A stretch of 36,226 nt of DNA from Nitrosomonas sp. (GTDB lineage Bacteria > Pseudomonadota > Gammaproteobacteria > Burkholderiales > Nitrosomonadaceae), in assembly GCA_008015565.1 (NCBI GenBank), contig SSFV01000091.1, positions 1 through 36,226 on the forward strand, written 5' to 3'. The position numbers were made by a program, and so were the translations under genes. The stretch's first letter is position 1. Each line of letters starts with the position of its first letter. A model generated the notes under the pieces. That model saw only the letters and a list, made by a program, of their open reading frames with translations. It did not search any database and was not told the DNA's origin. Shown here piece after piece: positions 1 through 11,565 of the stretch.

Positions 1-10
1 ATGCAATTTT

Positions 11-24
11 TAAGTAATTACTTA
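11..24. promoter_or_regulatory. 14-bp perfect palindrome upstream of the exported hypothetical gene (possible operator)
   Basis: TAAGTAATTACTTA at 11-24, with a further AAGTAAT half at about 34-40, about 70 nt before the GTG start. Confidence 0.3.
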
Positions 25-94
25 GTTAAAAATAAGTAATATCCGGCTATACCAGCGCTTTTCCTTTTCCTATTATCAAAAAGGAGAGAGTAAG

Positions 95-1570
95 GTGAAT
101 TGTATTCATCAGCTAAAGACTGATTACACGTTATTTTTTCCAAAGCAACAACAAAAACAAGCAAGGCAGCTTTTCACGAAAAATTACAAAAGGGCATACA
201 TTATGAGGTCACTAGAGAGTGAACAAACATCGTTTGGCATAGGTAAAAAATTTTTTATTACTATCGCCTTGATGGTCATGCTGATTGGATTGAGCATACA
301 ACCGGCAAAATCAGCATTGACCAATAAAGGCTTAATACACCCTGTCAATCATTTTCCAACCTGGTTTTCCGATGCCAACGGCGTCACTTTGCAGTTATGT
401 CTGGATGGAGACGGAGCCACCGGTATGTGTTTTTATGATGCAGTCATACCCGGCAATTCCACTTCCGAAGCAACCGGCTTTGGCGCAGAAGCATTCTGGT
501 GGTCTGCGGATGCACGTTTGGATCTGGCCGGAGGCGGTAGAGCATTGCTGGTCTTGGCATTGGAAGCGGCATATGGAGCTGGGGATCCTGCGCCGAACGA
601 TCAATTTGCATTTGGGCGTATCCGTATTCGAGCCGATGTGCCGGAGGATGGAGAGTACAAAATATGGCATCCATATCTCAATGAAGCCAATGGCTGCCAG
701 CCGGAAGTTTATAACGCTACGGCCGGCCCCAACGGTATTAACGTAACACGGGATATAGGTGGAGGCGCACCGTTTGAAACCATGCTAGCCGGTGAAGTCG
801 GTCCGTTCCTGGTATGGGATCCGGCAATTACGCCCGCTGCACCCGCTGGCTATGTGGGTGATCCCAATGTCGAGCATGAAGTGATCGGCGGTCATTGCAA
901 TATCAATTACTTCCGCATCGAAGCTGCAGCGGGGGTTGATTTGGATGGTAACGGTAATAATTTCGTGCAAACCAACTTGTTTGCAGTGCAAGGTAAAGTT
1001 TACGACGAAACCAATACCCCTCCCGGTATTGAACCTGTTCGGATAACTTATTTCCGCAGCACGAACACCAACACTGGCGTCACCACCTCGCGCATCAATT
1101 CATGGGTGAAAGCGCCACCTCAAGCGGCGGTTAATCTTACTCATCCGATAACCAATCAGAAATTTACGATGACTTACGATGGCGACAGTTCGTTCTTTAG
1201 ACGCTTTAATTTAAGTGCTGCCAATAGCCTTAATATGCCCACGCAAATGTCGGTTACCGCTACAAGTCCCGGAGGACTCAGTAACACGCAGAGCGTCAAT
1301 GTTACCGATTATGTGTCGCTTGAGACGATTACCTGGACACCGGCAACACAACGGTTAAGAGTTATCGCGCTTACTAGTGACAAAATAGCGTCCAGCGCGG
1401 GAGAGATCCCTCAACTCACGCTGAAGTTTGGCGCATCCAGTTTTTCAATGCCGCAATCCGGTGCAGCCGGCCGCTACGAAATATTCGTGGATGGTATTGC
1501 AATACCGCCAGCTTTTGTTACGGTGACATCTTCAAAAGGTGGGATTGATACGAAAGGAATAGCGGATTAA
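95..1570 (+). CDS. Exported hypothetical protein (signal-peptide-like N-terminus, Gly/Asn/Thr-rich beta-type body); start ambiguous: GTG at 95 or ATG at 203
   Basis: 491-codon ORF. AAGGAGAG lies about 8 nt before the GTG at 95. The hydrophobic segment KKFFITIALMVMLIGLSIQPAKSA is better placed as a signal peptide if translation starts at ATG 203. A terminator hairpin follows. Confidence 0.75.
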   Translation: MNCIHQLKTDYTLFFPKQQQKQARQLFTKNYKRAYIMRSLESEQTSFGIGKKFFITIALMVMLIGLSIQPAKSALTNKGLIHPVNHFPTWFSDANGVTLQLCLDGDGATGMCFYDAVIPGNSTSEATGFGAEAFWWSADARLDLAGGGRALLVLALEAAYGAGDPAPNDQFAFGRIRIRADVPEDGEYKIWHPYLNEANGCQPEVYNATAGPNGINVTRDIGGGAPFETMLAGEVGPFLVWDPAITPAAPAGYVGDPNVEHEVIGGHCNINYFRIEAAAGVDLDGNGNNFVQTNLFAVQGKVYDETNTPPGIEPVRITYFRSTNTNTGVTTSRINSWVKAPPQAAVNLTHPITNQKFTMTYDGDSSFFRRFNLSAANSLNMPTQMSVTATSPGGLSNTQSVNVTDYVSLETITWTPATQRLRVIALTSDKIASSAGEIPQLTLKFGASSFSMPQSGAAGRYEIFVDGIAIPPAFVTVTSSKGGIDTKGIAD

Positions 1571-1590
1571 ATAACATAGAGTGCGGTATA

Positions 1591-1646
1591 AAAACAGGTA
1601 AGAAACCCGATCAACGGAAGACAAATCGGGTTTTGCGCCTGTTTTT
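1591..1646 (+). terminator. Rho-independent terminator downstream of the exported hypothetical gene
   Basis: Nested stem: AAAACAGG (1591-1598) with CCTGTTTT (1639-1646), and AAACCCGAT (1603-1611) with ATCGGGTTT (1625-1633), followed by a T-run. Confidence 0.75.
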
Positions 1647-1757
1647 CCTAGCGCAGTGATATTTCAAATTTTCCGGCCTACTTGTTTATGAAAGCCGTGT
1701 AGGCATAGTTAGTACATTTTCCCGGACTGGCTGATGTTTTAGATACTTAGCTATCTA

Positions 1758-3254
1758 TCATTCAAATATTAATTTAATATCAGCAGCCTGCAATAGATTT
1801 TGCTCTGTACTCAAATCAACAAACGTTAAAGGGTGCTCATCCAGCCAGCCTGTAGGGAAATCCAGGATGATACGGTTTTTATTCGCACTGATATGAATTT
1901 CCGGAAGGCTGCTGTTAGATCGGCTACGATGTAACAGCACAGCCAGTCTTAACAAAACACTTAATTTGATAACCGGTGTTCTTATTGAAATGGTTAGCGA
2001 TTCAAATTCTTCCAGTGGAAACTTACGCCGGTGGCTTCGTACCAGCATCGCAAGCTTCATCTGTTCCTGGCGTGAAAAACCAGCCAAATCGGAATTAGCT
2101 ATCAAATAAGCGCCATGCCGGTGATATTGATTATGCGCGATTGATAAACCGATTTCATGTATTAATGCACCCCATATCAGTAACTTCAAATCCAGCTTCT
2201 GATCCAGCTCCCATTCTGTTTTTACCTGATGAAACAAAGTCTCGGCCGTGTCTCTAACGCGGCATGCCTGCTCCATATCCACTCCATATCTTTGTGACAC
2301 GGCTGCGATGGTCTTGTCTCGAATGTCTTCATTGTGCACCCGGCCGATCAGGTCATATAACAATCCTTCTCGCAACGCACCCTCTGAAATGTCGATTTTG
2401 TCCAAATTAAGTGCTTCAAAGATACCGCATAAAATCGCTACACCACTTGCAAACACCGGTTTCCTGCGCTCGGACAAGCCAGCAAAATTTATTAGTGCAG
2501 AATCGCCGATGGCGATCAGTGATTCCATTAATCGTGTCAGTGCCGAAGCACTGATACCCGAATCGCACCACCCTTGCGCTTGCACGACATCGCGAATGGA
2601 AATAATAGTACCTGATGAACCGATTGCATAATCCCAGCCCATTTTCTTATATGCAGTTACAATCGTTTCAAGTTCTTGCATTGCAAACAAAATGGCTTTC
2701 CGCATACGCTTGGGTTTTATTTTGCCATCTTCGAAATAACGCTGTCCCATATTGACGCAGCCCATGTACAAACTCTCGGTATAGTAGGTGTCGAAACCAC
2801 AACCGATAATCAGTTCAGTGCTACCGCCGCCGATATCAATGACCAGGCGTTTATTGGCATCATCATACAGACTATGCGCCACGCCAGAATAAATTAGCCT
2901 GGCTTCCTCGCGTCCCGCGATGATCTCAATCGGATGACCCAACGCGCTGTGTGCTTTAGCCAAGAAAACTCCGCTATTACGCGCTTGCCGTAAAGTATTA
3001 GTGCCTACAGCACGCACGTTCAAATGCGGAATTTCCTTGATGCGTTGACCGAATCGCTGTAAACATTCCAGTGCCAGTTGCATGGATTGCTCGGACAATT
3101 CTTGTTTATCATTCAATCCTGACGCTAATCGAACCATGTCTTTCATGCGATCGATCACTTGAAGGTGACCATCCACTAGATTGGCGACAATCATGTGAAA
3201 ACTATTTGATCCTAAATCTATAGCGGCATAGGATTCATCCATAGGGGGTGTCAT
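1758..3254 (-). CDS. ppx: Exopolyphosphatase / guanosine pentaphosphate phosphohydrolase family (Ppx/GppA)
   Basis: N-terminal AAIDLGSNSFHMIVA phosphate-binding motif, VIDIGGGSTELI, and a C-terminal HD-like helical region (LIWGALIHEIGLSIAHNQYHRHGAYLI). Confidence 0.92.
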   Translation of the reverse strand: MTPPMDESYAAIDLGSNSFHMIVANLVDGHLQVIDRMKDMVRLASGLNDKQELSEQSMQLALECLQRFGQRIKEIPHLNVRAVGTNTLRQARNSGVFLAKAHSALGHPIEIIAGREEARLIYSGVAHSLYDDANKRLVIDIGGGSTELIIGCGFDTYYTESLYMGCVNMGQRYFEDGKIKPKRMRKAILFAMQELETIVTAYKKMGWDYAIGSSGTIISIRDVVQAQGWCDSGISASALTRLMESLIAIGDSALINFAGLSERRKPVFASGVAILCGIFEALNLDKIDISEGALREGLLYDLIGRVHNEDIRDKTIAAVSQRYGVDMEQACRVRDTAETLFHQVKTEWELDQKLDLKLLIWGALIHEIGLSIAHNQYHRHGAYLIANSDLAGFSRQEQMKLAMLVRSHRRKFPLEEFESLTISIRTPVIKLSVLLRLAVLLHRSRSNSSLPEIHISANKNRIILDFPTGWLDEHPLTFVDLSTEQNLLQAADIKLIFE

Positions 3255-3296
3255 AATAATAAAATTGGTTACGCGAATGAGGTCTTAAAAAGAATT

Positions 3297-3815
3297 ATGC
3301 CAAAACATCAACTCATCATCATGCGGCATGGCAAGTCGGATTGGTCAGAACAAGGCAAACCGGATTTTGAGCGTCCTCTGACAATGCGCGGTAGAAAAGC
3401 AGCCGAGAAAATGGCCAAGTGGTTGAAACGCCAATATCGTGCCGATCGGATCCTATGTTCGCCTGCACTTAGGGCAAAACAAACTTGTCAGTTCGTTGTT
3501 AAGCATCTCAAATTATCCGAGCAGAATATAATCTGGGAACCCTCACTCTACGAAGCTTCCGTTGAACATCTAACCGCCGCAATCAATACCTATAGCAAAG
3601 ATATTCATTCGTTGTTACTGATCGGCCATAATCCCGGTCTTGATCAATTACTTTGCTATTTATCGCAGAACCCGCCACCCGTTAGTGATAGCGGTAAAAT
3701 ATTAACCACTGCTGCTGTTGCAGTCTTGGATTATGGCGCGCACGCCATTACAACAAAACCACATTGCGCTGCCCTTGAATGTTTAGTGAGACCAAAGGAA
3801 TTAGATCTTCTGTAA
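3297..3815 (+). CDS. sixA: Histidine phosphatase family protein, SixA-like
   Basis: LIIMRHGKSDW (RHG motif), LTMRGRKAAEKMA, CSPALRAKQT and LLIGHNPGLDQLL motifs; 172 aa. Confidence 0.88.
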   Translation: MPKHQLIIMRHGKSDWSEQGKPDFERPLTMRGRKAAEKMAKWLKRQYRADRILCSPALRAKQTCQFVVKHLKLSEQNIIWEPSLYEASVEHLTAAINTYSKDIHSLLLIGHNPGLDQLLCYLSQNPPPVSDSGKILTTAAVAVLDYGAHAITTKPHCAALECLVRPKELDLL

Positions 3816-3870
3816 CCAATTAACTCGTTTCGATTACGAAAACAACTCAAATCTCATCCTTGATAAATCA

Positions 3871-4296
3871 CTAGGATTTCTTTTTGGCTTTACCTTTGTT
3901 TTTACCACTCTTCTTCTTTCCTTTGTCTTTGTCTTTGTCTTTCTTTTTTGCTTTGTCTTTTTTCTTATCGTCCTGCTTGGTTTTCTTACCTGCTGTTAAT
4001 TCTACTTTAACTGGTGCTGAAACCTGACTGGATTTAACTGTACCACTTGCAACTTTTTTAACAGTTGCTTGTGTGCTGCTTTTGGTAGAAGCAGTCATTT
4101 GTTTTGCAGCCTTCTGCAAGCAATCCGCGGCCGATTTTTTAACCGTACGAGCGCGTATATCGCCGTTAAACCCCGGTATTTTTTGTAATTCCGCCAAACT
4201 GGCCGATGCCAGCGCTTCAACTGTCTTGATATTATGTTTGGCTAATAATTTAGCTGTAACAGGACCGATTCCAGATACATCCGTTAATTTCACCAT
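3871..4296 (-). CDS. Helix-hairpin-helix protein with Lys-rich low-complexity C-terminal tail
   Basis: N-terminal VSGIGPVTAKLLAKHNIKTVEALA HhH motif. The C-terminus KKKDKAKKKDKDKDKGKKKSGKNKGKAKKKS is histone-H1-like. Confidence 0.8.
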   Translation of the reverse strand: MVKLTDVSGIGPVTAKLLAKHNIKTVEALASASLAELQKIPGFNGDIRARTVKKSAADCLQKAAKQMTASTKSSTQATVKKVASGTVKSSQVSAPVKVELTAGKKTKQDDKKKDKAKKKDKDKDKGKKKSGKNKGKAKKKS

Positions 4297-4483
4297 GTCC
4301 AGACTCCAGTTTACTTGAAAAAGCTCATTATAATCACATCATTACATAAGTCAATGAAATTAATAATCAAATTCCCGCAAGCAAACTTTATTGTATCCAA
4401 CGCTAAAAACCTAACCTTCCGGCAAACGCTCCGTTGTAAATAGAATGAATCAAAATTCGCCCGCGACCTGGATTATCCATATC

Positions 4484-4843
4484 CTACGATTTATTCTTCA
4501 GCATATCTTTAAGATCCGCAAAAGGATTGAATGTGGCTGCTGTTTCAGTGTTAACACCTTCAATGCGTCCCATAGAATCTTTTAATTTGGAGTGCTCATG
4601 CTCATGGCAGTAAGTACAAAGCAGTTCCCAATTGCTGCCATCCGGCGGATTGTCGTCATGATTGTTGTTCTTATGATGGACTTCAAGCAATTGTAAATTT
4701 TTATGATCAAATGTCCGGGCACAACGGCCACATACCCACGGAAACAACTTAAGCGCCTGCTCACGATAGCCTTGTGCACGTTTTTCCGCATTGCGGCGCG
4801 CTTCCAAAACAATTTTATCTAACCGGCTCGTATCCTTTGCCAT
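4484..4843 (-). CDS. yajD: HNH nuclease family protein, YajD-like
   Basis: CGRCARTFDHKNLQLLEVHHKNNNHDDNPPDGSNWELLCTYCHEHEHSK has the HNH motif with paired CxxC metal-binding positions; 119 aa. Confidence 0.85.
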   Translation of the reverse strand: MAKDTSRLDKIVLEARRNAEKRAQGYREQALKLFPWVCGRCARTFDHKNLQLLEVHHKNNNHDDNPPDGSNWELLCTYCHEHEHSKLKDSMGRIEGVNTETAATFNPFADLKDMLKNKS

Positions 4844-4893
4844 TTAATCTGCCACTTTCACAATGTCGCTAGTAAACGTTTGTTAATGACTCT

Positions 4894-6723
4894 TTAGTGT
4901 CCCGCATAAAGCCTATTCACTTCCGCCTGGTATTTTTCCAGGACTTTCGCGCGCTTCAACTTCAATGTCGGGGTCAGCAAACCATTTTCTACAGTCCAAG
5001 GCTCTTGAACGATTGCAACACGGCGGATTTTTGCATAACCAGGAAATTCACTTGTTTGTTGCGTAATTTTTTCCAGCAAAATTTCTTCAATCTGCTGTCT
5101 TTGCTGCGCGTTCGTCAAGTCTCCATCCAAACCATAATGCGCCATGAATTCTTGGCGCCGGCCGAAATTCAATACGGCCAATACGCTCAAATAGGATCGC
5201 GATTCTCCGATCAACATAACTTGCTCAAACAACGGATCGCGCAATATGGCCGCCTCCATATCCGCGGGAGGTACTTTTTCACCGGTAGATAACACGATAA
5301 TTTCTTTCAACCGCCCTGTGATAGTGATATGCCCTTGCGCATCAATCGAGGCGATATCGCCGGAATTCAGCCATCCATCCTGCGAAATTACCGCTTGGGT
5401 AGCTTGCGGATTGTTCCAGTAACCAAGCATCACATTCGGGCCACGGATTAGTAATGCCTTATCCTCTCCCAACTTGACTTCCACACCCGGAATCGGCAAG
5501 CCGACACTGGCTGGAACGTTATCCGTCAACCGGTTGGCACAAACCACAGGACTGCTTTCGGTCATACCGTAGCCTTGCAGGATAGGCAATCCCAGTCCTA
5601 TGAAAATGCGTGAAACTTCAGCCGATAACGCAGCACCGCCGCTCATGACAAAACGCAGCCGTCCTCCCAACTTTCCTATTACTTTATCTGCAACCAATTT
5701 CTTTAGCACGGGCCAGAATAAATGGGAAAATTGCCACTTTCCCCTTCTTTGTTGATGTTCGAAACGGCTGTAGCCGACGGCAACGGCGGTATCGAACAAC
5801 CACCGCGCCAATTCGGAACCTTCAGCAAGTTTTGCACGAATTCCTGCATAAACCCGTTCATAAATACGCGGCACAGAAATCAATAGCGTAGGCCGGATGG
5901 TCAACAAATCTTCTTGTAACTGCGGAATCGACCGCGCATATGCAATCGTGGCCCCGGCCATCATCGGCACATAATAACCAGAGGTACGCTCAAAGGTATG
6001 CGACAACGGCAAAAAGGATAACAACAAATCGTCGGCTAAAACCGGTACCACCTGTAAGCAACTATCAGCGTTACTGAGTATATTGTGATGACTGAGCATA
6101 ACCCCTTTGGGCCGGCCCGACGTGCCCGATGTATAAATAATCGTTGCAAGGCTGTGCGGATCAGTGGGTACGTGATGCACTTCACCAGCCTGCGCGGGAA
6201 GCCAATCCCAAGCCGATACGACAACATCGTCGCGTAAATTCATATCACTTTGCTCAAAAGATTTAAGCAGAACGACACGCCGCAATCCCTCGATCTGGTC
6301 GCGTATCGCAACGAACTGTTGCCATTGGTGCGCTCCCTCCAGCAGCAGTAATTTAACATTCGCATCATTGATCACATAGGCTGCATTTTCAACCCGGTCA
6401 TCCGTGTATAGTGGAATTACAACCAGACCTAGACCTAACGCCGCTTGCTCGAACATGACCCACTCCGGGCAATTCTTCATCATCACCGCAACACGATCAC
6501 CAGGAGCCAGCGCCTCTTTCTTCAGCGCCGCCTGCCAGCGGGCAATGAACTGGTACATTTGTTGCCACGTATAATCGCTCCATTCCTCGCAGGTCGAATT
6601 GAAATAGCGGTAAGCCACTTTTTGCGCCGAACGTTGCACCCGTTCCTTAAAGAGGCCATCCAGCGTTTTTGCAGTTTCTGCCGAGATAACGCCGGATTGC
6701 ATTTCATCTTGCTGACTTGACAT
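4894..6723 (-). CDS. Long-chain acyl-CoA synthetase (AMP-dependent ligase)
   Basis: ATIIYTSGTSGRPKGVMLSH AMP-binding motif, GYGMTESSPVV, WLNSGDIASID, and GRLKEIIVLSTGEKVPP. Confidence 0.92.
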   Translation of the reverse strand: MSSQQDEMQSGVISAETAKTLDGLFKERVQRSAQKVAYRYFNSTCEEWSDYTWQQMYQFIARWQAALKKEALAPGDRVAVMMKNCPEWVMFEQAALGLGLVVIPLYTDDRVENAAYVINDANVKLLLLEGAHQWQQFVAIRDQIEGLRRVVLLKSFEQSDMNLRDDVVVSAWDWLPAQAGEVHHVPTDPHSLATIIYTSGTSGRPKGVMLSHHNILSNADSCLQVVPVLADDLLLSFLPLSHTFERTSGYYVPMMAGATIAYARSIPQLQEDLLTIRPTLLISVPRIYERVYAGIRAKLAEGSELARWLFDTAVAVGYSRFEHQQRRGKWQFSHLFWPVLKKLVADKVIGKLGGRLRFVMSGGAALSAEVSRIFIGLGLPILQGYGMTESSPVVCANRLTDNVPASVGLPIPGVEVKLGEDKALLIRGPNVMLGYWNNPQATQAVISQDGWLNSGDIASIDAQGHITITGRLKEIIVLSTGEKVPPADMEAAILRDPLFEQVMLIGESRSYLSVLAVLNFGRRQEFMAHYGLDGDLTNAQQRQQIEEILLEKITQQTSEFPGYAKIRRVAIVQEPWTVENGLLTPTLKLKRAKVLEKYQAEVNRLYAGH

Positions 6724-6773
6724 AATTTTCCTTTTTATAACTGTACGTCATTGCGTACCAAACTTAAGTAATT

Positions 6774-9173
6774 CTATTCCACGGCTTCCAAATTCTTGTC
6801 CAATGTCTTGATGCTCTCGGCATTCCGTGAAGATTTATTGTTTCCTTTAGCTGCCGGTTTTGCTTCACTGCCGAAGTCAGGCGCAAAATCATCAACCTTA
6901 ATGACCTGGCTGCGCAATTCCCGCAACTTTCTCAATAAATCAGCCTCTGCAGCAGAAATCACATTGAGCTGCAGGGCTTGTGCGATTTTCTCCTCACCTT
7001 TCGCAGTAATTTGATGCGATTTTACTGCTTCGCGCAATTTAGCTTCCGCCGCACCACTATCGATGGCACACTGCAGCGCTTGTTCAAGATCCGCGAGTGG
7101 CTCGCCTTCTGCAGTAGGCACATATATTCCGGCTGTTAAACGATCGCGTACAGCTCCCGGCTGCATCATTAACTTAGCCACTTCGTGCGTCAATTCATCA
7201 GCCGGCGGTTTACAGCGTTTACCGAGCGGGAAAACCAACGCTCTAAGTAGCCACACCACTGTAAAATGCCCGGGAAAGTTCGTAAGAAATTCATCAAATG
7301 CTTGTTGCATGCGGTACATGGCATCCTGCATCGACCAGTGTAGCAACGGCAAATCGGAATTGGGACGGCCATCGTCCTCATAGCGTTTAAGCACGGCTGA
7401 ACATAAATACAGCATGCTCAGAATATCACCCAAGCGGGCGGATAATCTTTCCTTACGTTTAAGCGAACCACCCAAGCGCATAAGGGCGATATCCGCAATG
7501 CATGCAAAACTGGCGGAGAAACGCGTCAACTGACGGTAATAAACGACCGTTTCCAATGCGATATTGGATGGCGCATTATCTTTTATGTAATGACCGAATA
7601 ATGCATAAAACAAACTGTTGGCGGTATTGCGCAGTGTGAATTTGGCATGCCCGACCAGCGCTTCATCAAATGCCAGCGCGGCACGATCTTGATTACGGTC
7701 ATGCGCCGCATTCACTTCTTTTAATAAATAGGGATGACAACGCATCGCACCCTGACCAAAAATAATCATATTGCGCGTAAGGATATTGGCTCCTTCAACG
7801 GTAATGCTAACCGGAATTTGCTGATACGTCCGTCCCAAATAATTTCTTGGGCCAATGCATATGCCCTTACCACCATGAATATCCATCGCATCATTCACCG
7901 CTTGCCGCCCTCGTTCGGTAAGATGGTACTTGACGATTGCAGATGATACCGAAGGCTTTTCACCCAAATCGACGGCACCCGCAGTCATAACACGGGCAGC
8001 ATCCATCATGTAAGTGTTGCCGCCGATACGTCCCAGTGCTTCTTCAATTCCCTCAAAATAACCGATTGGCACTTTGAATTGCACACGTACTCTGCTGTAA
8101 GCACCGCCGGTGCGCGCAGATAATTTGGCCGCGCCCACGCTGGTCGCGGGTAACGAAATGGAGCGTCCTGCCGCCAAGCAATTCATCAGCATACGCCAAC
8201 CCTGCCCGATGCCCTCTTGACCGCCAATGATCCAGTCCATGGGAATGAACACATCTTTACCGGAGTTCGGGCCATTTTGAAACGCGCCATTAAGCGGATA
8301 ATGCCGCCGCCCGATATTGACGCCCGGCGTATGGGTAGGAATCAATGCCAATGTAATACCCAGATCTTCTTCTTTACCAAGCAAGCGATCAGGGTCGTAA
8401 AGTTTGAAAGCAAGCCCCAAAATGGTCGCAACCGGACCCAGCGTAATATAACGCTTTTCCCAGGTTACCCGCATACCCAATACATCGGAGTTACCGTCGA
8501 ATTCGCCGCGGCATACAATGGCAAAATCGGGCATCGCGCCCGCATCCGATCCGGCTTCCGGCGATGTCAGCGCAAAACAAGGCACTTCCAACCCTTTAGC
8601 TAGGCGTGGCAAATAGTATTCTTTCTGTTTTCCGGTGCCGTAATGCAATAACAATTCAGCCGGTCCCAGTGAATTCGGCACCATCACCGTCACCGCTGCC
8701 GTGCCGCTGCGCGAACCGATTTTCATCACTACTTCCGAATGCGCAAGCGCCGAGAATCCATATCCGCCATATTGCTTCGGTATAATCAAGCCAAAAAACC
8801 CTTTGTCTTTTATAAATTGCCAAACTTCCGGCGGTAAGTCCTTTAATTCGTGCGTAATTTTCCATTCATCCAGCATCGCGCAGAGTTGTTCCACCGGACC
8901 ATCCAAGAATGCTTGTTCTTCGGCAGTTAATTGTGGTTTTGGGTAAGCCAGCAGTTTTTCCCAATCCGGCTTGCCGCTAAATAAATCACCTTCCCACCAC
9001 ACCGTACCCGCATCCAGCGCCTCTTGTTCCGTCTGCGAAATTTGCGGCAGCATTTTGCGGAAAATTTTCAGTATTTGATTGGATACCAGCAAACGGCGCA
9101 GGAACGGCACGGCCAGGATCAAACCGGTAGTGACTACTATAAAAAGGATCAGATAAAAGAGAAACAGGAGCAT
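6774..9173 (-). CDS. fadE: Acyl-CoA dehydrogenase, FadE type
   Basis: 799 aa with an N-terminal TM segment. ACAD motifs: CFALTSPEAGSDAGAMPD, PKQYGGYGFSALAHSEVV, MDIHGGKGICIGPRNYLGR, plus a long C-terminal extension typical of FadE. Confidence 0.92.
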   Translation of the reverse strand: MLLFLFYLILFIVVTTGLILAVPFLRRLLVSNQILKIFRKMLPQISQTEQEALDAGTVWWEGDLFSGKPDWEKLLAYPKPQLTAEEQAFLDGPVEQLCAMLDEWKITHELKDLPPEVWQFIKDKGFFGLIIPKQYGGYGFSALAHSEVVMKIGSRSGTAAVTVMVPNSLGPAELLLHYGTGKQKEYYLPRLAKGLEVPCFALTSPEAGSDAGAMPDFAIVCRGEFDGNSDVLGMRVTWEKRYITLGPVATILGLAFKLYDPDRLLGKEEDLGITLALIPTHTPGVNIGRRHYPLNGAFQNGPNSGKDVFIPMDWIIGGQEGIGQGWRMLMNCLAAGRSISLPATSVGAAKLSARTGGAYSRVRVQFKVPIGYFEGIEEALGRIGGNTYMMDAARVMTAGAVDLGEKPSVSSAIVKYHLTERGRQAVNDAMDIHGGKGICIGPRNYLGRTYQQIPVSITVEGANILTRNMIIFGQGAMRCHPYLLKEVNAAHDRNQDRAALAFDEALVGHAKFTLRNTANSLFYALFGHYIKDNAPSNIALETVVYYRQLTRFSASFACIADIALMRLGGSLKRKERLSARLGDILSMLYLCSAVLKRYEDDGRPNSDLPLLHWSMQDAMYRMQQAFDEFLTNFPGHFTVVWLLRALVFPLGKRCKPPADELTHEVAKLMMQPGAVRDRLTAGIYVPTAEGEPLADLEQALQCAIDSGAAEAKLREAVKSHQITAKGEEKIAQALQLNVISAAEADLLRKLRELRSQVIKVDDFAPDFGSEAKPAAKGNNKSSRNAESIKTLDKNLEAVE

Positions 9174-9374
9174 GGCAATTTTCCTCGTAATGAGTTAAGT
9201 CCGGTCAAGTTTGCACTGGCATCAACTGTGCAAGATTTGCAGCGGACGTGTAGAATTCAGCATCTGTTCAATAGGATTACAGCTTCAAATTTACATGATT
9301 ATCGCTCAAATCCCTACATTATCTGCGAAGATTTATGAAAAAATTGTTGTTTAAATCATACACTGATTAATTAA

Positions 9375-10601
<1,227 letters not shown>

Positions 10602-10643
10602 TAGTACAATTTCTGTATTTTGTATGATTAGGAATGGTACAAA

Positions 10644-11552
10644 TTGTTTTTTGCTTTGACTACATTTATCAAACGCCCGTTATTCACGCGCGCTCTTATG
10701 ATCCGGGGTGCTTTAATCGGATTATTTCTCTTGCTCAGCAGTTGCAGCATGCTGCGCATGGGCTACAATCAAGGGCCGCACCTCCTCTGGTGGTGGTTGG
10801 ATAGTTATGTCGATTTCACCCATGAGCAAACGCCGCATGTCAAAAAGGCAATCCGCGATTGGTTTGATTGGCACCGTAGCTCGCAGTTACCTGAATATGC
10901 CGCTTGGCTCACTGTACTGAGCAGCGAAATTGGCGATTCCGTCACACCTGACCAAGTGTGCGGCTGGTCTGAGAAAATCCGCAGCACCGTTGCGCCCGCA
11001 CTTGATTATTCGCTGCTGCTTGCAGCACCGTTAATACCGAGCCTGAGTGAACAACAATTGATCCATATCGGGCAGCGCTACGCCAAGGGTAACGAGGAAT
11101 TTCGTAGTGATTACCTGCAACCGGTTGCTGAAGAGCGCTTGCAGGCATCGGTTCAACGCACGGTCAAACGCGTCGAAAACTTATACGGAAAAATCAATGA
11201 AACGCAACGCCGCCTGATTACTGGCAACCTCACCGCTTCGCCTTTTGACCCCGAAGCCTGGTTAGCCGAACGCCAGCGCCGTCAGAATGAAACACTCTCA
11301 ATACTGCGCCAGCTTATTGCAAAACCGGTTGAAACTGAACATACCATTAATTCACTACGCACTATAGTTGAACACATCGAACGTTCCAGTGACACCGATT
11401 ACCGTACCTATCAAATTAAATTGACCGAGTACAACTGCGCTTTTATTGCTCACGTTCACAACAGCACCAGCGAAAAGCAGCGCCAGCACGCGTACAAAAA
11501 GTTAAAAAGCTGGGAAGCCGATTTACTCATACTCGCAAACGATACGCCTTAA
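10644..11552 (+). CDS. DUF6279-type lipoprotein (the true start may be internal, at ATG 10698)
   Basis: Lipobox-like LFLLLSSCS, then MGYNQGPHLLWWWLDSYVDFTHEQ, typical of this lipoprotein family. Confidence 0.75.
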   Translation: MFFALTTFIKRPLFTRALMIRGALIGLFLLLSSCSMLRMGYNQGPHLLWWWLDSYVDFTHEQTPHVKKAIRDWFDWHRSSQLPEYAAWLTVLSSEIGDSVTPDQVCGWSEKIRSTVAPALDYSLLLAAPLIPSLSEQQLIHIGQRYAKGNEEFRSDYLQPVAEERLQASVQRTVKRVENLYGKINETQRRLITGNLTASPFDPEAWLAERQRRQNETLSILRQLIAKPVETEHTINSLRTIVEHIERSSDTDYRTYQIKLTEYNCAFIAHVHNSTSEKQRQHAYKKLKSWEADLLILANDTP

Positions 11553-11565
11553 CTGCTTGCCAATT

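Noticed and set aside
2248-2631. 127-aa plus-strand ORF
   Set aside because: Antisense to ppx/gppA; no family signal.
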